Source: Methylomicrobium sp035916875 (GTDB lineage Bacteria > Pseudomonadota > Gammaproteobacteria > Methylococcales > Methylomonadaceae). From it: 64,000 bases of DNA. The stretch covers positions 124,001 to 188,000 of the forward strand of contig NZ_JAXUHN010000094.1 of NCBI RefSeq assembly GCF_035916875.1, in the 5' to 3' direction. The notes beneath the pieces are model-generated. The model was given only the letters and a program-made list of their open reading frames with translations. It did not search any database and was not told where the DNA came from. The translations under genes and the position numbers were made by a program. Of this stretch, positions 1-9,027 are shown piece after piece (positions within the stretch are counted from its first letter, which is position 1; each line of letters begins with the position of its first letter).

Positions 1-1
1 T

Positions 2-556
2 GTGGTGTTGTCCGATGACGGCTTGCAGCATTACGCGCTCGGCAGAGCGATCGAGATCGCGATGATCGATGGCGAAAGGCGCTTCGGCAATGGCTGGTGT
101 CTGCCGGCCGGCCCTTTGCGGGAGCCGGTGACAAGACTCGGCGAAGTCGATTTGGTCGTCGTGAACGGCTGCGAGGCGCAGCCGAATGAATTCACGATGC
201 GGATGACAGGGCGGGAAGCGGTAAATCTTGTGACTGGGCAATGCAAACCGCTGGCTGAATTTAAGGGTGGGGCTTGTCATGCAGTGGCCGGTATCGGGTA
301 TCCGGCGCGATTTTTTAACCACCTGGAAACTGCCGGGCTGGCCTGTATCCGGCATGATTTTCCAGATCATTTTGCCTTTCAGCGTCAGGATGTCGAATTC
401 AGCGATACGCTTCCGGTTCTAATGACCGACAAGGATGCGGTAAAATGTAAAGAATTTGCCAATGAAAAGCTTTGGGCTGTTCCGGTGCAGGCGGAAGTTG
501 ATCCCGCTTTTGCCGTACGGTTAATCGAATTATTAAGTGAGAAGCATGATAGATAA
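2..556 (+). CDS. lpxK: Tetraacyldisaccharide 4'-kinase, C-terminal part (cut by window edge)
   Basis: LpxK phosphorylates the 4' position of the lipid A disaccharide at the inner membrane. Only about the last 184 residues are present; the reading frame is open to the first base, so the gene begins outside the window and its N-terminal P-loop is not visible. The visible part opens with the conserved DDGLQH motif, followed by a GDR-like stretch and a C-terminal domain in the normal size range. The stop overlaps the start of the next gene by 11 bases. The following Trm112-like gene and kdsB form the usual gammaproteobacterial lpxK-ycaR-kdsB order, which supports the call. Confidence 0.93.
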   Translation: MVLSDDGLQHYALGRAIEIAMIDGERRFGNGWCLPAGPLREPVTRLGEVDLVVVNGCEAQPNEFTMRMTGREAVNLVTGQCKPLAEFKGGACHAVAGIGYPARFFNHLETAGLACIRHDFPDHFAFQRQDVEFSDTLPVLMTDKDAVKCKEFANEKLWAVPVQAEVDPAFAVRLIELLSEKHDR

Positions 557-740
557 AAAATTGCTCGACATTCTGGCTTGTCCAATCTGCAAGAGTTCGC
601 TGATTTATGATAAAGCCAAACAGGAATTGATTTGCAAGCCCGACCGGCTGGCCTTTCCGATTCGCGACGATATTCCGGTGATGCTGGAGGATGAGGCGCG
701 TGCGCTGAGCCTAGAAGAAGCCGAAGCTCTGAGCAAATAA
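546..740 (+). CDS. ycaR: Trm112/YcaR family small protein
   Basis: A 64-residue protein of the Trm112/YcaR family (COG2835). Three cysteines are visible: a CPIC knuckle at residues 12-15 and Cys30, followed by the family's FPIRDDIPVML segment. Family members are small partners of methyltransferases in eukaryotes and archaea; the role in bacteria is unclear. I chose the ATG at 546 rather than a GTG nine bases upstream because the protein then starts with the family's usual MIDKKLLDILACP. It overlaps lpxK at its start and shares one base with kdsB at its end (TAATG), so the three genes are likely co-translated. Confidence 0.88.
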   Translation: MIDKKLLDILACPICKSSLIYDKAKQELICKPDRLAFPIRDDIPVMLEDEARALSLEEAEALSK

Positions 741-1510
741 TGAGCGTTCGCTTCAAAGTCGTGATTCCGGCGCGCTACGGTTCCACCCGGCTGCCCGGCA
801 AACCGTTGTTGGCTATCGCCGGCAAACCCATGATCGCGCATGTCTGCGAGCGCGCCCGTGAGGCGGATGCGGACGAGATCGTCGTCGCGACCGATGATGA
901 GCGTATTTATCGGTTCGTTCGGGAATTGGGCCTCAACGCGGTAATGACTCGAGCCGATCATCAGAGCGGTACCGAAAGGATCGCGGAAGTGGCCGAGCAG
1001 TTGGGCTGGGCCGGCGATGACATCATCGTGAATCTGCAAGGTGATGAGCCGTTAATCGATCCGGCTTACCTGCGCGCCGCCGCGGCCGTGCTAGCCGGCC
1101 AGCAGCGGGCCGGCATTGCGACACTGGCGGCCGAAATTCGGAACAGCGAGGAAATCTTCAATCCGAACGCGGTCAAGGTCGTCCTGAACCGGAACGGCTA
1201 CGCGTTGTATTTCAGCCGCGCGCCGATTCCCTGGGATCGGGACGGATTTGCTGCCGGCAACAGAACTTTGATAGGCAACATGCCTTATTACCGGCACATC
1301 GGCATGTATGCGTACACGGTCGATTTTTTGCGGCGTTACTGCAACTGGGACGCTTCCTTGCTGGAGAAAACCGAATCGCTCGAACAGCTCCGTATTTTGT
1401 GGCACGGCGAAGCGATCGCGGTCAGCATAGTCGATAAAATTCCGCCGGCCGGTGTGGATACGCTTGAAGACTTGCAGCGCGTCGAGCAGTTTCTCGGTTC
1501 GGCGGACTAG
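740..1510 (+). CDS. kdsB: 3-deoxy-manno-octulosonate cytidylyltransferase
   Basis: KdsB activates Kdo with CTP to give CMP-Kdo, the donor for the inner core of lipopolysaccharide, in the cytoplasm. At 256 residues it has the normal family length. The nucleotidyltransferase signature ARYGSTRLPGKPL lies at residues 11-23, followed by conserved ATDDERI and NLQGDEPLI segments. It overlaps the preceding Trm112-like gene by one base, which fits one transcript for lipid A kinase and Kdo activation. No odd features. The 58 bases to the next gene hold no strong terminator. Confidence 0.96.
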   Translation: MSVRFKVVIPARYGSTRLPGKPLLAIAGKPMIAHVCERAREADADEIVVATDDERIYRFVRELGLNAVMTRADHQSGTERIAEVAEQLGWAGDDIIVNLQGDEPLIDPAYLRAAAAVLAGQQRAGIATLAAEIRNSEEIFNPNAVKVVLNRNGYALYFSRAPIPWDRDGFAAGNRTLIGNMPYYRHIGMYAYTVDFLRRYCNWDASLLEKTESLEQLRILWHGEAIAVSIVDKIPPAGVDTLEDLQRVEQFLGSAD

Positions 1511-1568
1511 AATATACTGTCGATCAACGACGGACCCTTTAATTATTTTTTCGTATAGATCTGAATAA

Positions 1569-2753
1569 ATGGACCAATTTCCCCGCATCAGCCGCTTGCC
1601 CCCCTATGTTTTCAACATCGTGAACGAACTGAAGGCCAAAGCGCGAGCGGCGGGCGAGGATATTATCGATTTCGGCATGGGCAATCCGGATCAGCCGACG
1701 CCGGATCATATCGTGAACAAGATGCTCGAAGCGGCGAAACGGCCGGACACGCACCGCTACTCGATGTCGAAAGGCATACCTCGCCTGCGCAAGGCGATCT
1801 GCACCTGGTACAAGAACCGCTTCGATGTCGACCTGGACCCGGAAAGCGAGGCGATCGTCACGATCGGCTCGAAAGAAGGTCTCGCGCATCTGGCGCTGGC
1901 GACTTTAGGCCCCGGCGACGTGGTGCTGGTGCCGAATCCGGCCTATCCGATCCATCCTTACGGAGTCGTGATCGCGGGCGCCGATTTGCGTCATGTGCCC
2001 TTGGTTCCGGGCGTCGATTTCATCGAGGAATTGCAGCGCGCGATCGTCGAAACCTGGCCGAAGCCGAAGATGCTGATCCTGAATTTTCCGGGCAATCCGA
2101 CCAGTCAATGCGTCGAGCTGGACTTTTTCGAAAAGATTATCGAACTCGCGAAAGAACACAAGATCTGGGTCGTGCACGATATCGCCTATATCGACATCGT
2201 CTTCGACGGCTACAAGGCGCCTTCGATCCTGCAGGTTCCCGGCGCGAAAGATATCGCGGTCGAATTTTTCTCGCTGTCGAAGAGCTATAACATGCCGGGC
2301 TGGCGCGTCGGCTTCATGTGCGGCAACAAGAAGCTGGTCGGCGCCTTGGCGCGGATCAAGTCCTATCTCGACTATGGCACCTTTACCCCGATCCAGATTG
2401 CCGCGATTACCGCACTCGAAGGACCGCAGGACTGCGTGCATGAAATCGCCGCGATGTACCAGCGCAGGCGCGACGTGCTCTGCGAGGGCCTGAACGCGGC
2501 CGGCTGGCCGGTCGAGAAGCCGAAGGCGACGATGTTCGTGTGGGCGCCTATCCCCGAGCCTTACAAAGAAATGGGATCCCTCGAATTTTCGAAAAAGATG
2601 TTGCACGAGGCGAAAGTCGCGGTCGCGCCCGGTATCGGCTTCGGCCAGTATGGAGACGATCATGTCCGCTTCGGCCTGATCGAGAACGAACACCGTACCC
2701 GGCAGGCGGTCCGCGGCATTCGCCATATGATGAAGAAGGACAAGGTTGTATAA
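1569..2753 (+). CDS. alaC: Alanine-synthesizing transaminase AlaC
   Basis: A 394-residue fold-type I PLP aminotransferase of the AlaC/YfdZ group, which makes alanine from pyruvate with glutamate. The Schiff-base lysine is Lys238 in SLSKSYNMPGWRVG; the substrate-binding NFPGNPTSQ segment and the C-terminal arginine (VRFGLIENEHR) are also visible. It is followed by homoserine dehydrogenase and threonine synthase, an arrangement common in gammaproteobacteria where alaC, hom and thrC lie together. A related aminotransferase such as LL-diaminopimelate aminotransferase is the main alternative, but the context favours AlaC. Confidence 0.9.
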   Translation: MDQFPRISRLPPYVFNIVNELKAKARAAGEDIIDFGMGNPDQPTPDHIVNKMLEAAKRPDTHRYSMSKGIPRLRKAICTWYKNRFDVDLDPESEAIVTIGSKEGLAHLALATLGPGDVVLVPNPAYPIHPYGVVIAGADLRHVPLVPGVDFIEELQRAIVETWPKPKMLILNFPGNPTSQCVELDFFEKIIELAKEHKIWVVHDIAYIDIVFDGYKAPSILQVPGAKDIAVEFFSLSKSYNMPGWRVGFMCGNKKLVGALARIKSYLDYGTFTPIQIAAITALEGPQDCVHEIAAMYQRRRDVLCEGLNAAGWPVEKPKATMFVWAPIPEPYKEMGSLEFSKKMLHEAKVAVAPGIGFGQYGDDHVRFGLIENEHRTRQAVRGIRHMMKKDKVV

Positions 2754-2770
2754 TAGCCGGCTAGGTCAAT

Positions 2771-2841
2771 GCAGGGTACGCTGCGCGTACCTTTCTTGCG
2801 CATTCAGTCGGATAAAAAATGGTACGCGCAGCGTGCCCTAC
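2771..2841. repeat. Imperfect inverted repeat (21-nt arms) upstream of hom
   Basis: Two 21-base arms at 2771-2791 and 2821-2841 are inverted copies with two mismatches, separated by 29 bases. The core is GGTACGCGCAGCGT and its complement. It fills the alaC-hom gap and ends just before the ribosome binding site of hom. It resembles short REP/MITE-like palindromes that are scattered between genes in many bacteria. In RNA it would make a long stem that could affect translation of hom; that effect is inference. Confidence 0.75.
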
Positions 2842-2861
2842 AACTATTTCGGGAGTTTGTT

Positions 2862-4172
2862 TTGAAACCGGTAAAAGTCGGAATATTGGGACTAGGGACG
2901 GTCGGCGGCGGCACGGTCAATGTCCTTACACGCAATGCGGCCGAGATTGCCCGCCGGGCCGGGCGCGAAATTATCGTGACTCGCGCGTCGAGCCGGGATC
3001 TGGGCAAACCGCGTATCTGCAATACCGAAGGTATTGCGGTCACGACCGATCCTTATGATGTGATCAACGACCCTGAAATCGACATCGTGCTCGAATTGAT
3101 CGGCGGTGCTGGCCCCGTCAAAGACATGGTGTTGGCCTCGATTGCGAACGGCAAGCATGTTGTTACCGCTAACAAGTCGCTGATCGCTCTGCATGGCAAC
3201 GAGATATTCGCGAAAGCCAGCGCCAAGGGTGTGATCGTCGCATTCGAGGCGGCGGTCGCCGGCGGCATTCCGATCATCAAGGCAATACGCGAGGGTCTCA
3301 GCGGCAATCAGATTCAATGGCTGGCCGGCATCATCAACGGCACCGGCAATTTCATCCTGACCGAGATGCGAGAAAAAGGCCGCGATTTTGCGGATGTGCT
3401 TGCCGAAGCGCAGGCCTTGGGCTATGCCGAAGCGGATCCGACCTTCGATGTCGAAGGTATCGATGCCGCGCACAAATTGACGATTCTGGCTTCAATCGCT
3501 TTCGGCATTCCGCTGCAGTTCGACAAGGTCTATACCGAAGGCATCACCAAGATAACCCGCGTCGATGTCGAATATGCCGAACAGTTGGGCTACCGGATCA
3601 AGCATCTGGGTATCGCGCGCAAGACTGATGAAGGCATCGAACTGCGCGTGCATCCGACCCTGATCCCCGAGCGCCGGCTGATCGCGAACGTGAATGGCGT
3701 GATGAATGCGGTGCTGGTTAAGGGCGATGCGGTCGGGCCGACGCTCTATTATGGTGCCGGCGCTGGCGCCGATCCGACTGCCTCGGCCGTGGTTGCCGAT
3801 GTGATCGACGTGGTCCGGGCATTGACCAGCGATCCGGAAAACCGGGTGCCGCATCTGGCCTTCCAGCCCGACGCGATCAAGGAAATTCCGATACTTTCTC
3901 CGGACCGCTTCAAGTCGGCTTATTATCTGCGCCTGAACGCCGAAGACAAGCCCGGCGTATTGGCCGACGTGACCAAAATTCTGGCCGACCATCAGATCAG
4001 CATCGAAGCGATCATTCAGAAAGAGCCGCTGGCGAATGAGACGGCGGTGCCGATCATCCTGCTGACCCAAATCACGCTCGAAAAAGAAATGAACGATGCG
4101 ATCGCCAAGATCGAAGCCTTGCCAACCGTAACCGGCCAAGTCTGCCGGATTCGCCTGGAAACCCTGGGATAA
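2862..4172 (+). CDS. hom: Homoserine dehydrogenase
   Basis: Reduces aspartate semialdehyde to homoserine with NAD(P)H, the branch point to threonine and methionine. I chose the TTG at 2862 (GGGAG eight bases ahead), giving 436 residues, the usual length of the monofunctional enzyme; a longer reading from 2769 would run through the upstream inverted repeat. The N-terminal Rossmann motif GILGLGTVGGG sits at residues 7-17, the catalytic-domain segment with GIINGTGNFIL in the middle, and a C-terminal ACT domain (LRLNAEDKPGVLADVTKIL) over about the last 85 residues, which suggests feedback control by threonine. thrC follows after 7 bases. Confidence 0.95.
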   Translation: MKPVKVGILGLGTVGGGTVNVLTRNAAEIARRAGREIIVTRASSRDLGKPRICNTEGIAVTTDPYDVINDPEIDIVLELIGGAGPVKDMVLASIANGKHVVTANKSLIALHGNEIFAKASAKGVIVAFEAAVAGGIPIIKAIREGLSGNQIQWLAGIINGTGNFILTEMREKGRDFADVLAEAQALGYAEADPTFDVEGIDAAHKLTILASIAFGIPLQFDKVYTEGITKITRVDVEYAEQLGYRIKHLGIARKTDEGIELRVHPTLIPERRLIANVNGVMNAVLVKGDAVGPTLYYGAGAGADPTASAVVADVIDVVRALTSDPENRVPHLAFQPDAIKEIPILSPDRFKSAYYLRLNAEDKPGVLADVTKILADHQISIEAIIQKEPLANETAVPIILLTQITLEKEMNDAIAKIEALPTVTGQVCRIRLETLG

Positions 4173-4179
4173 ATGACAC

Positions 4180-5274
4180 ATGTCTAATGCAAAACATTAC
4201 ACCGGTCTGATCGACCGTTACCGCGATCGTCTGCCGGTTTCGGCCTCGACGCGCATCATCAGCCTGAACGAAGGCAACACGCCGCTGATTCAGTTGCAGA
4301 ACATCCCGCGCCTGGCGGGCAAGGATGTCGACATCTACGTCAAATTCGAAGGCCTGAATCCGACCGGTTCGTTCAAGGACCGCGGCATGACGATGGCGGT
4401 CACCAAGGCAGTCGAGGAAGGCAGCCGCGCCATCATCTGCGCATCGACCGGCAATACTTCGGCAGCGGCGGCGGCTTACGCCGCGCGCGCCGGCATCAAG
4501 GCCTTCGTGATTATCCCCGAAGGCAAGATCGCCCTCGGCAAGCTCGCGCAGACTCTGATGTACGATGCGACGATTCTCCAGATCCGGGGGAATTTCGACC
4601 AGGGCATGAATCTGGTTAAGGAAGTCGCCGCTCACGCGCCGGTCACGATCGTGAATTCGATCAATCCTTACCGGATCGACGGCCAGAAGACTGCGTCGTT
4701 CGAAATCATCGACGCGCTCGGCGAGGCGCCGGACTATCACTGTCTGCCGGTCGGCAACGCGGGCAACATCACCGCCTACTGGAAAGGCTACAAGGAATAT
4801 TCGACCGACAGCGAGACGCATAAGGCGGTGACTCGGAAACGTCCGGTCATGTGCGGCTATCAGGCGGCCGGCGCCGCGCCGTTCGTGGCCGGCCATATGA
4901 TCGACAACCCGGAAACGATCGCAACCGCGATCCGGATCGGCCATCCGCAGTCCTGGGATTTCGCCTGGGCCGCGCAAAAGGAATCTGGCGGCTGGTTCGA
5001 CAAATTCACCGACGAAGAGATTCTCGAAGCGCAAAAGCTGCTGTCGCAATATGAGGGCATCTTTTGCGAACCGGCATCGGCGACTTCGGTGGCCGGCGCC
5101 TGGCGCGACATTCGCAACGGCAAAATTCCCGAAGGCAGCAAGATCGTTTGTACGCTAACCGGTGCCGGTTTGAAAGATCCGGATACCGCAATCAAGCAAT
5201 GCTCGGCGGCGCGCACCTTGACGATCGAAGCCGAGCTCGATGCGGTCAAACGGGCGATTTTGGACCATATGTAA
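4180..5274 (+). CDS. thrC: Threonine synthase
   Basis: PLP enzyme that converts phosphohomoserine to threonine. It is 364 residues, the short class found with monofunctional hom. The PLP lysine is Lys66 in NPTGSFKDRGM; the phosphate-binding PVGNAGN loop and the CASTGNTSAAAA segment are clear. It lies 7 bases after hom, so the two are probably one operon with alaC. thrB (homoserine kinase) is not in the window. A GC-rich hairpin follows the stop codon. Confidence 0.95.
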   Translation: MSNAKHYTGLIDRYRDRLPVSASTRIISLNEGNTPLIQLQNIPRLAGKDVDIYVKFEGLNPTGSFKDRGMTMAVTKAVEEGSRAIICASTGNTSAAAAAYAARAGIKAFVIIPEGKIALGKLAQTLMYDATILQIRGNFDQGMNLVKEVAAHAPVTIVNSINPYRIDGQKTASFEIIDALGEAPDYHCLPVGNAGNITAYWKGYKEYSTDSETHKAVTRKRPVMCGYQAAGAAPFVAGHMIDNPETIATAIRIGHPQSWDFAWAAQKESGGWFDKFTDEEILEAQKLLSQYEGIFCEPASATSVAGAWRDIRNGKIPEGSKIVCTLTGAGLKDPDTAIKQCSAARTLTIEAELDAVKRAILDHM

Positions 5275-5328
5275 AATCGCCTGTCATATTCAAAAGCATA
5301 AAATTTTTCTTGCTATCAGCTAGCTGAG

Positions 5329-5358
5329 GCCGGGTTGCCTGGTTTTTGGCAACCCGGC
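5329..5358. terminator. Strong hairpin downstream of thrC
   Basis: Perfect 11-bp stem (arms 5329-5339 and 5348-5358, arm sequence GCCGGGTTGCC) with an 8-base loop, 54 bases after the thrC stop. No clear T-run follows, so it may be a hairpin repeat that also limits read-through rather than a classical terminator. The arm GCCGGGTTG recurs in the hairpin at 59847-59875. Confidence 0.6.
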
Positions 5359-5424
5359 AGTTTAGATTCAATGTCTGGCTGATCTTGTCAGCCCAGCTCG
5401 CTTCTTTTTCTTGAGGATACTTTC

Positions 5425-7308
5425 ATGCCCTCAGATTCCCAGCCTCCTATCCGCGAACACATAGCCAATCTGGCGTTTGGCGCTGTCGGCGTCGTTTTTT
5501 GCGATATCGGCACCAGCCCGCTCTATGCGCTGAAGGAAGTTTTCCAGGATGGTGTCGCGGTCGAAAAAATCCATGTCTTCGGCGTTCTGTCGCTGATCTT
5601 CTGGTCGCTGACGCTGGTCGTATCGTGCAAATACACGCTTTTCATCATGCGCGCTAACAATAAAGGCGAGGGCGGCATCATGGCGTTGATGGCGCTGGCC
5701 TTGAGTGGCTGCAAGGATGATACTCGGAAAGCGGCGTCGGTCGTCACGCTCGGCATCCTCGGCGCTGCGCTGTTTTTCGGAGACATCATCATCACGCCCG
5801 CAATTTCGGTGCTTGGCGCGGTCGAGGGACTGCAAATCATTTCGCCTCCCATGAACGGCAAGGTCTGGCCGATCGCGCTGCTGGCGCTGGGTGGTCTGTT
5901 CATTTTTCAATCCTCGATAACGGCAAAAGTCAGCAAAATTTTTTCGCCGGTGATGTGTGTGTGGTTCGGCTCGCTTGCCTTGATGGGATTGACCAATCTG
6001 ATGCAGCATCCGGATGTTCTGCTCGCGGTCAACCCTTATTACGCAGTGCAATTTTTGTGCGAAGTCGGCTGGAAAGGTTTTCTGGTCATGGGAGCGATCG
6101 TGCTGGTGATTACCGGCGCCGAGGCGCTCTATGCGGATATGGGACAGTTCGGTTTGAAACCGGTCCGCTTCGCTTGGTTCGGTTATGTATTTCCTGCCTT
6201 GCTGCTGAATTATTTCGGCCAAGGCGCCTTGCTGATCGAACAGCCTGAGGCGGTGCAAAATCCATTTTATTTACTAGCGCCTACTTGGGCGCGATTTCCG
6301 CTGCTGATTTTGGCCACGCTTGCGGCAGTGATTGCCTCGCAAGCAGTCATTTCCGGGGCCTTCTCGGTGACCCGTCAGGCGATTCAGCTCGGTTATTGTC
6401 CGCGCCTGAATGTATTGCATATCTCGGATGGCGGAAAGAGCCGAGTCTATTTGCCGGCCGTCAATTGGCTCTTGATGCTGGCTGTGACCACGTTGGTGTT
6501 CAATTTTCAATCGACTTCGGCACTGGCGTCCGCTTATGGCATCGCGGTGACCGGTACGATGATTGTCGATTCGGTATTGGCTTTTATCGTGATCCAGGCG
6601 CTCTGGCAATGGCAAAGAACCACGAGCCTGGCTTTTTTGGCGATATTTCTGGCGATCGACTTCCAGTTTCTGTTTGCGAACAGCCTGAAGATCCAGACCG
6701 GAGGTTGGGTGCCGTTGGGGGTCGGCGCACTCGTCTATATCGTGATGACCACCTGGGCCAAAGGACGCGCATTGCTGCTTGAATATATGGAGGAGAAGCA
6801 TTTATTGTTCGAGGAGATCGAGCAGGAAATCGCCGGCAACCTCGTGACTGTCGAAGGCACTGCGATTTATCTCGCAAGAACGCTAAAAGGCGTGCCGCCG
6901 GTGCTGTTGCACAATCTCGAACACAATCACGCGCTGCATGAACAGATCATCGTGCTGACCATCGTCACCAAGGACGAGCCTTATGTGGATGAAGCGCACC
7001 GGGTTAAGATTCGAATGTTCGGTAAAACCCGTAAATTTTACCGGGTGAAACTGTATTATGGCTTCAAGCAAAACGCGGATGTGCGCCGAGTGCTCGAACT
7101 ATTGAACAGGGAAGGCCTAGTTTTCGATCCGAAAAAGGTTTCATTTTTTATCGGCAGCGAGCACGTTTCGTTTCGGATGCGCAGTCCGATGCCGCCCTGG
7201 CGACGCGGTCTATTTTGTTTCTTGTTCGACAACTCAACGAGTCCGATCGACTTTTTCAAGATCCCGGTGGATCGCGTGGTCGAGTTGGGGGTTAGGGTTG
7301 AGCTTTAG
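5425..7308 (+). CDS. kup: Low-affinity potassium uptake protein Kup
   Basis: A 627-residue K+/H+ symporter of the Kup/HAK/KUP family in the inner membrane. The N-terminal signature GVVFCDIGTSPLYALKEVF covers residues 26-44, followed by about twelve hydrophobic segments up to about residue 450 and a soluble C-terminal domain, as in E. coli Kup (622 residues). The motif GDIIITPAISVLGAVEGL is typical of the family. It stands alone between the thrC hairpin and a decayed region. No regulatory element is obvious upstream. Confidence 0.96.
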   Translation: MPSDSQPPIREHIANLAFGAVGVVFCDIGTSPLYALKEVFQDGVAVEKIHVFGVLSLIFWSLTLVVSCKYTLFIMRANNKGEGGIMALMALALSGCKDDTRKAASVVTLGILGAALFFGDIIITPAISVLGAVEGLQIISPPMNGKVWPIALLALGGLFIFQSSITAKVSKIFSPVMCVWFGSLALMGLTNLMQHPDVLLAVNPYYAVQFLCEVGWKGFLVMGAIVLVITGAEALYADMGQFGLKPVRFAWFGYVFPALLLNYFGQGALLIEQPEAVQNPFYLLAPTWARFPLLILATLAAVIASQAVISGAFSVTRQAIQLGYCPRLNVLHISDGGKSRVYLPAVNWLLMLAVTTLVFNFQSTSALASAYGIAVTGTMIVDSVLAFIVIQALWQWQRTTSLAFLAIFLAIDFQFLFANSLKIQTGGWVPLGVGALVYIVMTTWAKGRALLLEYMEEKHLLFEEIEQEIAGNLVTVEGTAIYLARTLKGVPPVLLHNLEHNHALHEQIIVLTIVTKDEPYVDEAHRVKIRMFGKTRKFYRVKLYYGFKQNADVRRVLELLNREGLVFDPKKVSFFIGSEHVSFRMRSPMPPWRRGLFCFLFDNSTSPIDFFKIPVDRVVELGVRVEL

Positions 7309-7344
7309 CCATCTGAATTTATTCGTCAAACAGATATCCGGGGC

Positions 7345-7363
7345 CGTGGCGGTGAACGCCACG
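7345..7363. terminator. Small hairpin after kup
   Basis: Seven-bp perfect stem (7345-7351 with 7357-7363) with a five-base loop, 37 bases after the kup stop codon. There is no T-run, so terminator function is uncertain. Confidence 0.35.
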
Positions 7364-7457
7364 CGTCGATTCTAGATATGGCCGCCCAAAAACCGAACCT
7401 TGGTTTAAGTGAAAAAGCAACTCTATGGTAATCGCCCCCAGGAGGAACATGATATAA

Positions 7458-8179
7458 GCGCTGCGCCAGGGCAGGGTTCATGACACGATCGTGATGGTCG
7501 ATCTGGGCGATTTGCGCGAGGGAGTCTGGCCCGATCATGTCATCGACTTGGCTAAAGCCATGATGCCGCTGGCAGGAATCAAGCTGAAAGGGATCGGCAC
7601 CAACCTGGCCTGTTTCGGAGGCACTGTGCCGACCCGAAACAACATGCGCTATCTTTCCGAATTGGCTGGCGAAATCGAGCGGGCCTGCGCGCTATCGCTG
7701 GAATGGGTTGCGGGCCTAAATTCCAGCGGCCTGATCCTGCTGTCCGAGGGAAGGCTGCCTGCGCGCATCAATTATGCCCGGATAGGAGAGGGTATCCTGC
7801 TGGGGCGCGAAACCACCCGCAGAAACGCCTGGCCCGGCACCTATCAGGATGCCTTCGTGCTGCAGGCCGAAGTCGTCGAGTTGAAAAAGAAGCCTTCGGC
7901 GTTTAACGGCGAGCGTGGAGAAGACGCCTTCGGCGGCCATCCGAATTTCGAGAATCACGGCGACATTTTGCACGCGCTGGTCAATATCGGCAGGCAGGAT
8001 GTCAATGTCGAAGGCATCACGCCGGTTGAGCCGGCCGCGCTGGTCGGCGCATCCAGCTCGGCGACATCTTGTCCTTCAATCTCAATTACGCAGCACTGCT
8101 GGCGGCGATGACCTCGCTCTACGTCGAAAAGCGTTGCTTCCGCGGCGGCTTGTTCGATCACCGCGTCATGTCCGCCTAG
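7458..8179 (+). pseudogene. Degraded alanine/ornithine-racemase-family (Orr-like) PLP enzyme
   Basis: A 206-codon open stretch from 7491 carries motifs of the AR_PLPDE_III Orr/YhfX-like family: MVDLGDLREG, GIGTNLACFGG, NYARIGEGILLGRET. Family proteins are about 350-400 residues, so roughly the N-terminal third is missing. Codons upstream of 7491 (ALRQGRVHDTI) still fit the family but run into an in-frame TAA at 7455. At the other end the family-like reading jumps frame near 8050: GDILSFNLNYAALLAAM continues in another frame to a stop at 8177-8179. At least one frameshift plus the missing N-terminus make this a pseudogene. The intact enzymes interconvert amino-acid enantiomers. Confidence 0.8.
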
Positions 8180-8235
8180 CATCGATTCCGCCCCCCGTCG
8201 CCTGACCAGGGTCCGCCCGCATCCGGATCGGTTGA

Positions 8236-8456
8236 GTCCATAACATCAGGCTGTTTGAGCAACAGGGAGCGGAACACGGCAAGTGCGATTCTGCATCAAG
8301 GCCAATGCCTACGGTCATGGAGCTGAGATCGTCGTCCGGCATCTTCAGCACACGACTTTGTGCGTTCCCGATGTCTCTGAGGTGGTCGTCTTGCAGGATT
8401 GCGGTTTGGAGGCGACATGCGTCGTGTTGTCGGCGAAGTTTGGGTTATTGCAATAG
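8236..8456 (+). pseudogene. Fragment of a second racemase (Alr-like alanine racemase N-terminus)
   Basis: Conceptual translation gives VHNIRLFEQQGAEHGK, then after a one-base frame change near 8283 the hallmark IKANAYGHG, followed by RHLQHTTLCVPDVSEVVVLQ until a TAG at 8454-8456. KANAYGHG carries the PLP lysine of alanine racemase (codon 8298-8300). Only about 75 codons remain of a protein that is normally about 360 residues. It lies 57 bases after the Orr-like remnant, so two different racemase-family genes have decayed side by side. Confidence 0.7.
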
Positions 8457-8494
8457 GCACGATCGGGGCGGGTTGAGGGTGAGTAGCCGGATAA

Positions 8495-9004
8495 CTATTG
8501 AGCTGATTGGTCGAGCGATGCCTGAATTTTATCGGCCAGCGAATTTACGCCTCTTTGAGTGACTTTTTCGTGGCTGCCTTTGAGTTCAATCGCATAGCTT
8601 GCAACAAGCGATGAGTTTTTTACCTGAATCACATTCGCCAGCAGATAGGAAAACAAAAAGCTGGGTTTGCTATGCTGGCCGACAATCACCCAGTCGGCGC
8701 CGAACTGCTCGCCCAATTTGGCGGCAAGTTCATGGAAGCGGAACAGATAGCCGAAGCCCGAATTGGCGGCGGCTTGATCGTTGGCATCGATCCGAATGAT
8801 TTCGTAATCGCCGGCCCGGCTGAGTGCTTGTTCCAGCAATGGCCGAATGGATGCGGTGCGCACTTGTTCCTGGGGCGTATGGGGTAGTGACGTGATATCG
8901 TTCAGTTCAAAGCTCAAAATCGCGATGCGGGGCGCGGCCTGTCCGGAAGGGCTGGCCAGCAATAGAATAGACAGGACGGTTCCCGTTAATGTCAACCGGT
9001 TCAT
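8495..9004 (-). CDS. Exported DUF2380-like protein
   Basis: A 169-residue protein with an N-terminal signal peptide (MNRLTLTGTVLSILLLAS, cleavage near GQA-AP). The start is the ATG at 9004, preceded by AGGAG with correct spacing, rather than a further upstream ATG. The mature part opens with PRIAILSFELNDITSLP, which resembles the DUF2380/DUF3280 group of secreted proteins; I recall such proteins next to PQQ-dependent alcohol oxidation genes, but that link is from memory. The 3' end of the upstream cupin gene (which stops at 9028) lies 23 bases ahead, so the two are likely cotranscribed leftward, with the MoxYX-like genes divergent. Confidence 0.7.
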   Translation of the reverse strand: MNRLTLTGTVLSILLLASPSGQAAPRIAILSFELNDITSLPHTPQEQVRTASIRPLLEQALSRAGDYEIIRIDANDQAAANSGFGYLFRFHELAAKLGEQFGADWVIVGQHSKPSFLFSYLLANVIQVKNSSLVASYAIELKGSHEKVTQRGVNSLADKIQASLDQSAQ

Positions 9005-9027
9005 GGTGTTCTCCTGGCGAGTGTGAG

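Noticed and set aside
1905..2726. 273-codon leftward open frame inside alaC
   Set aside because: Antisense shadow, no recognisable domain.
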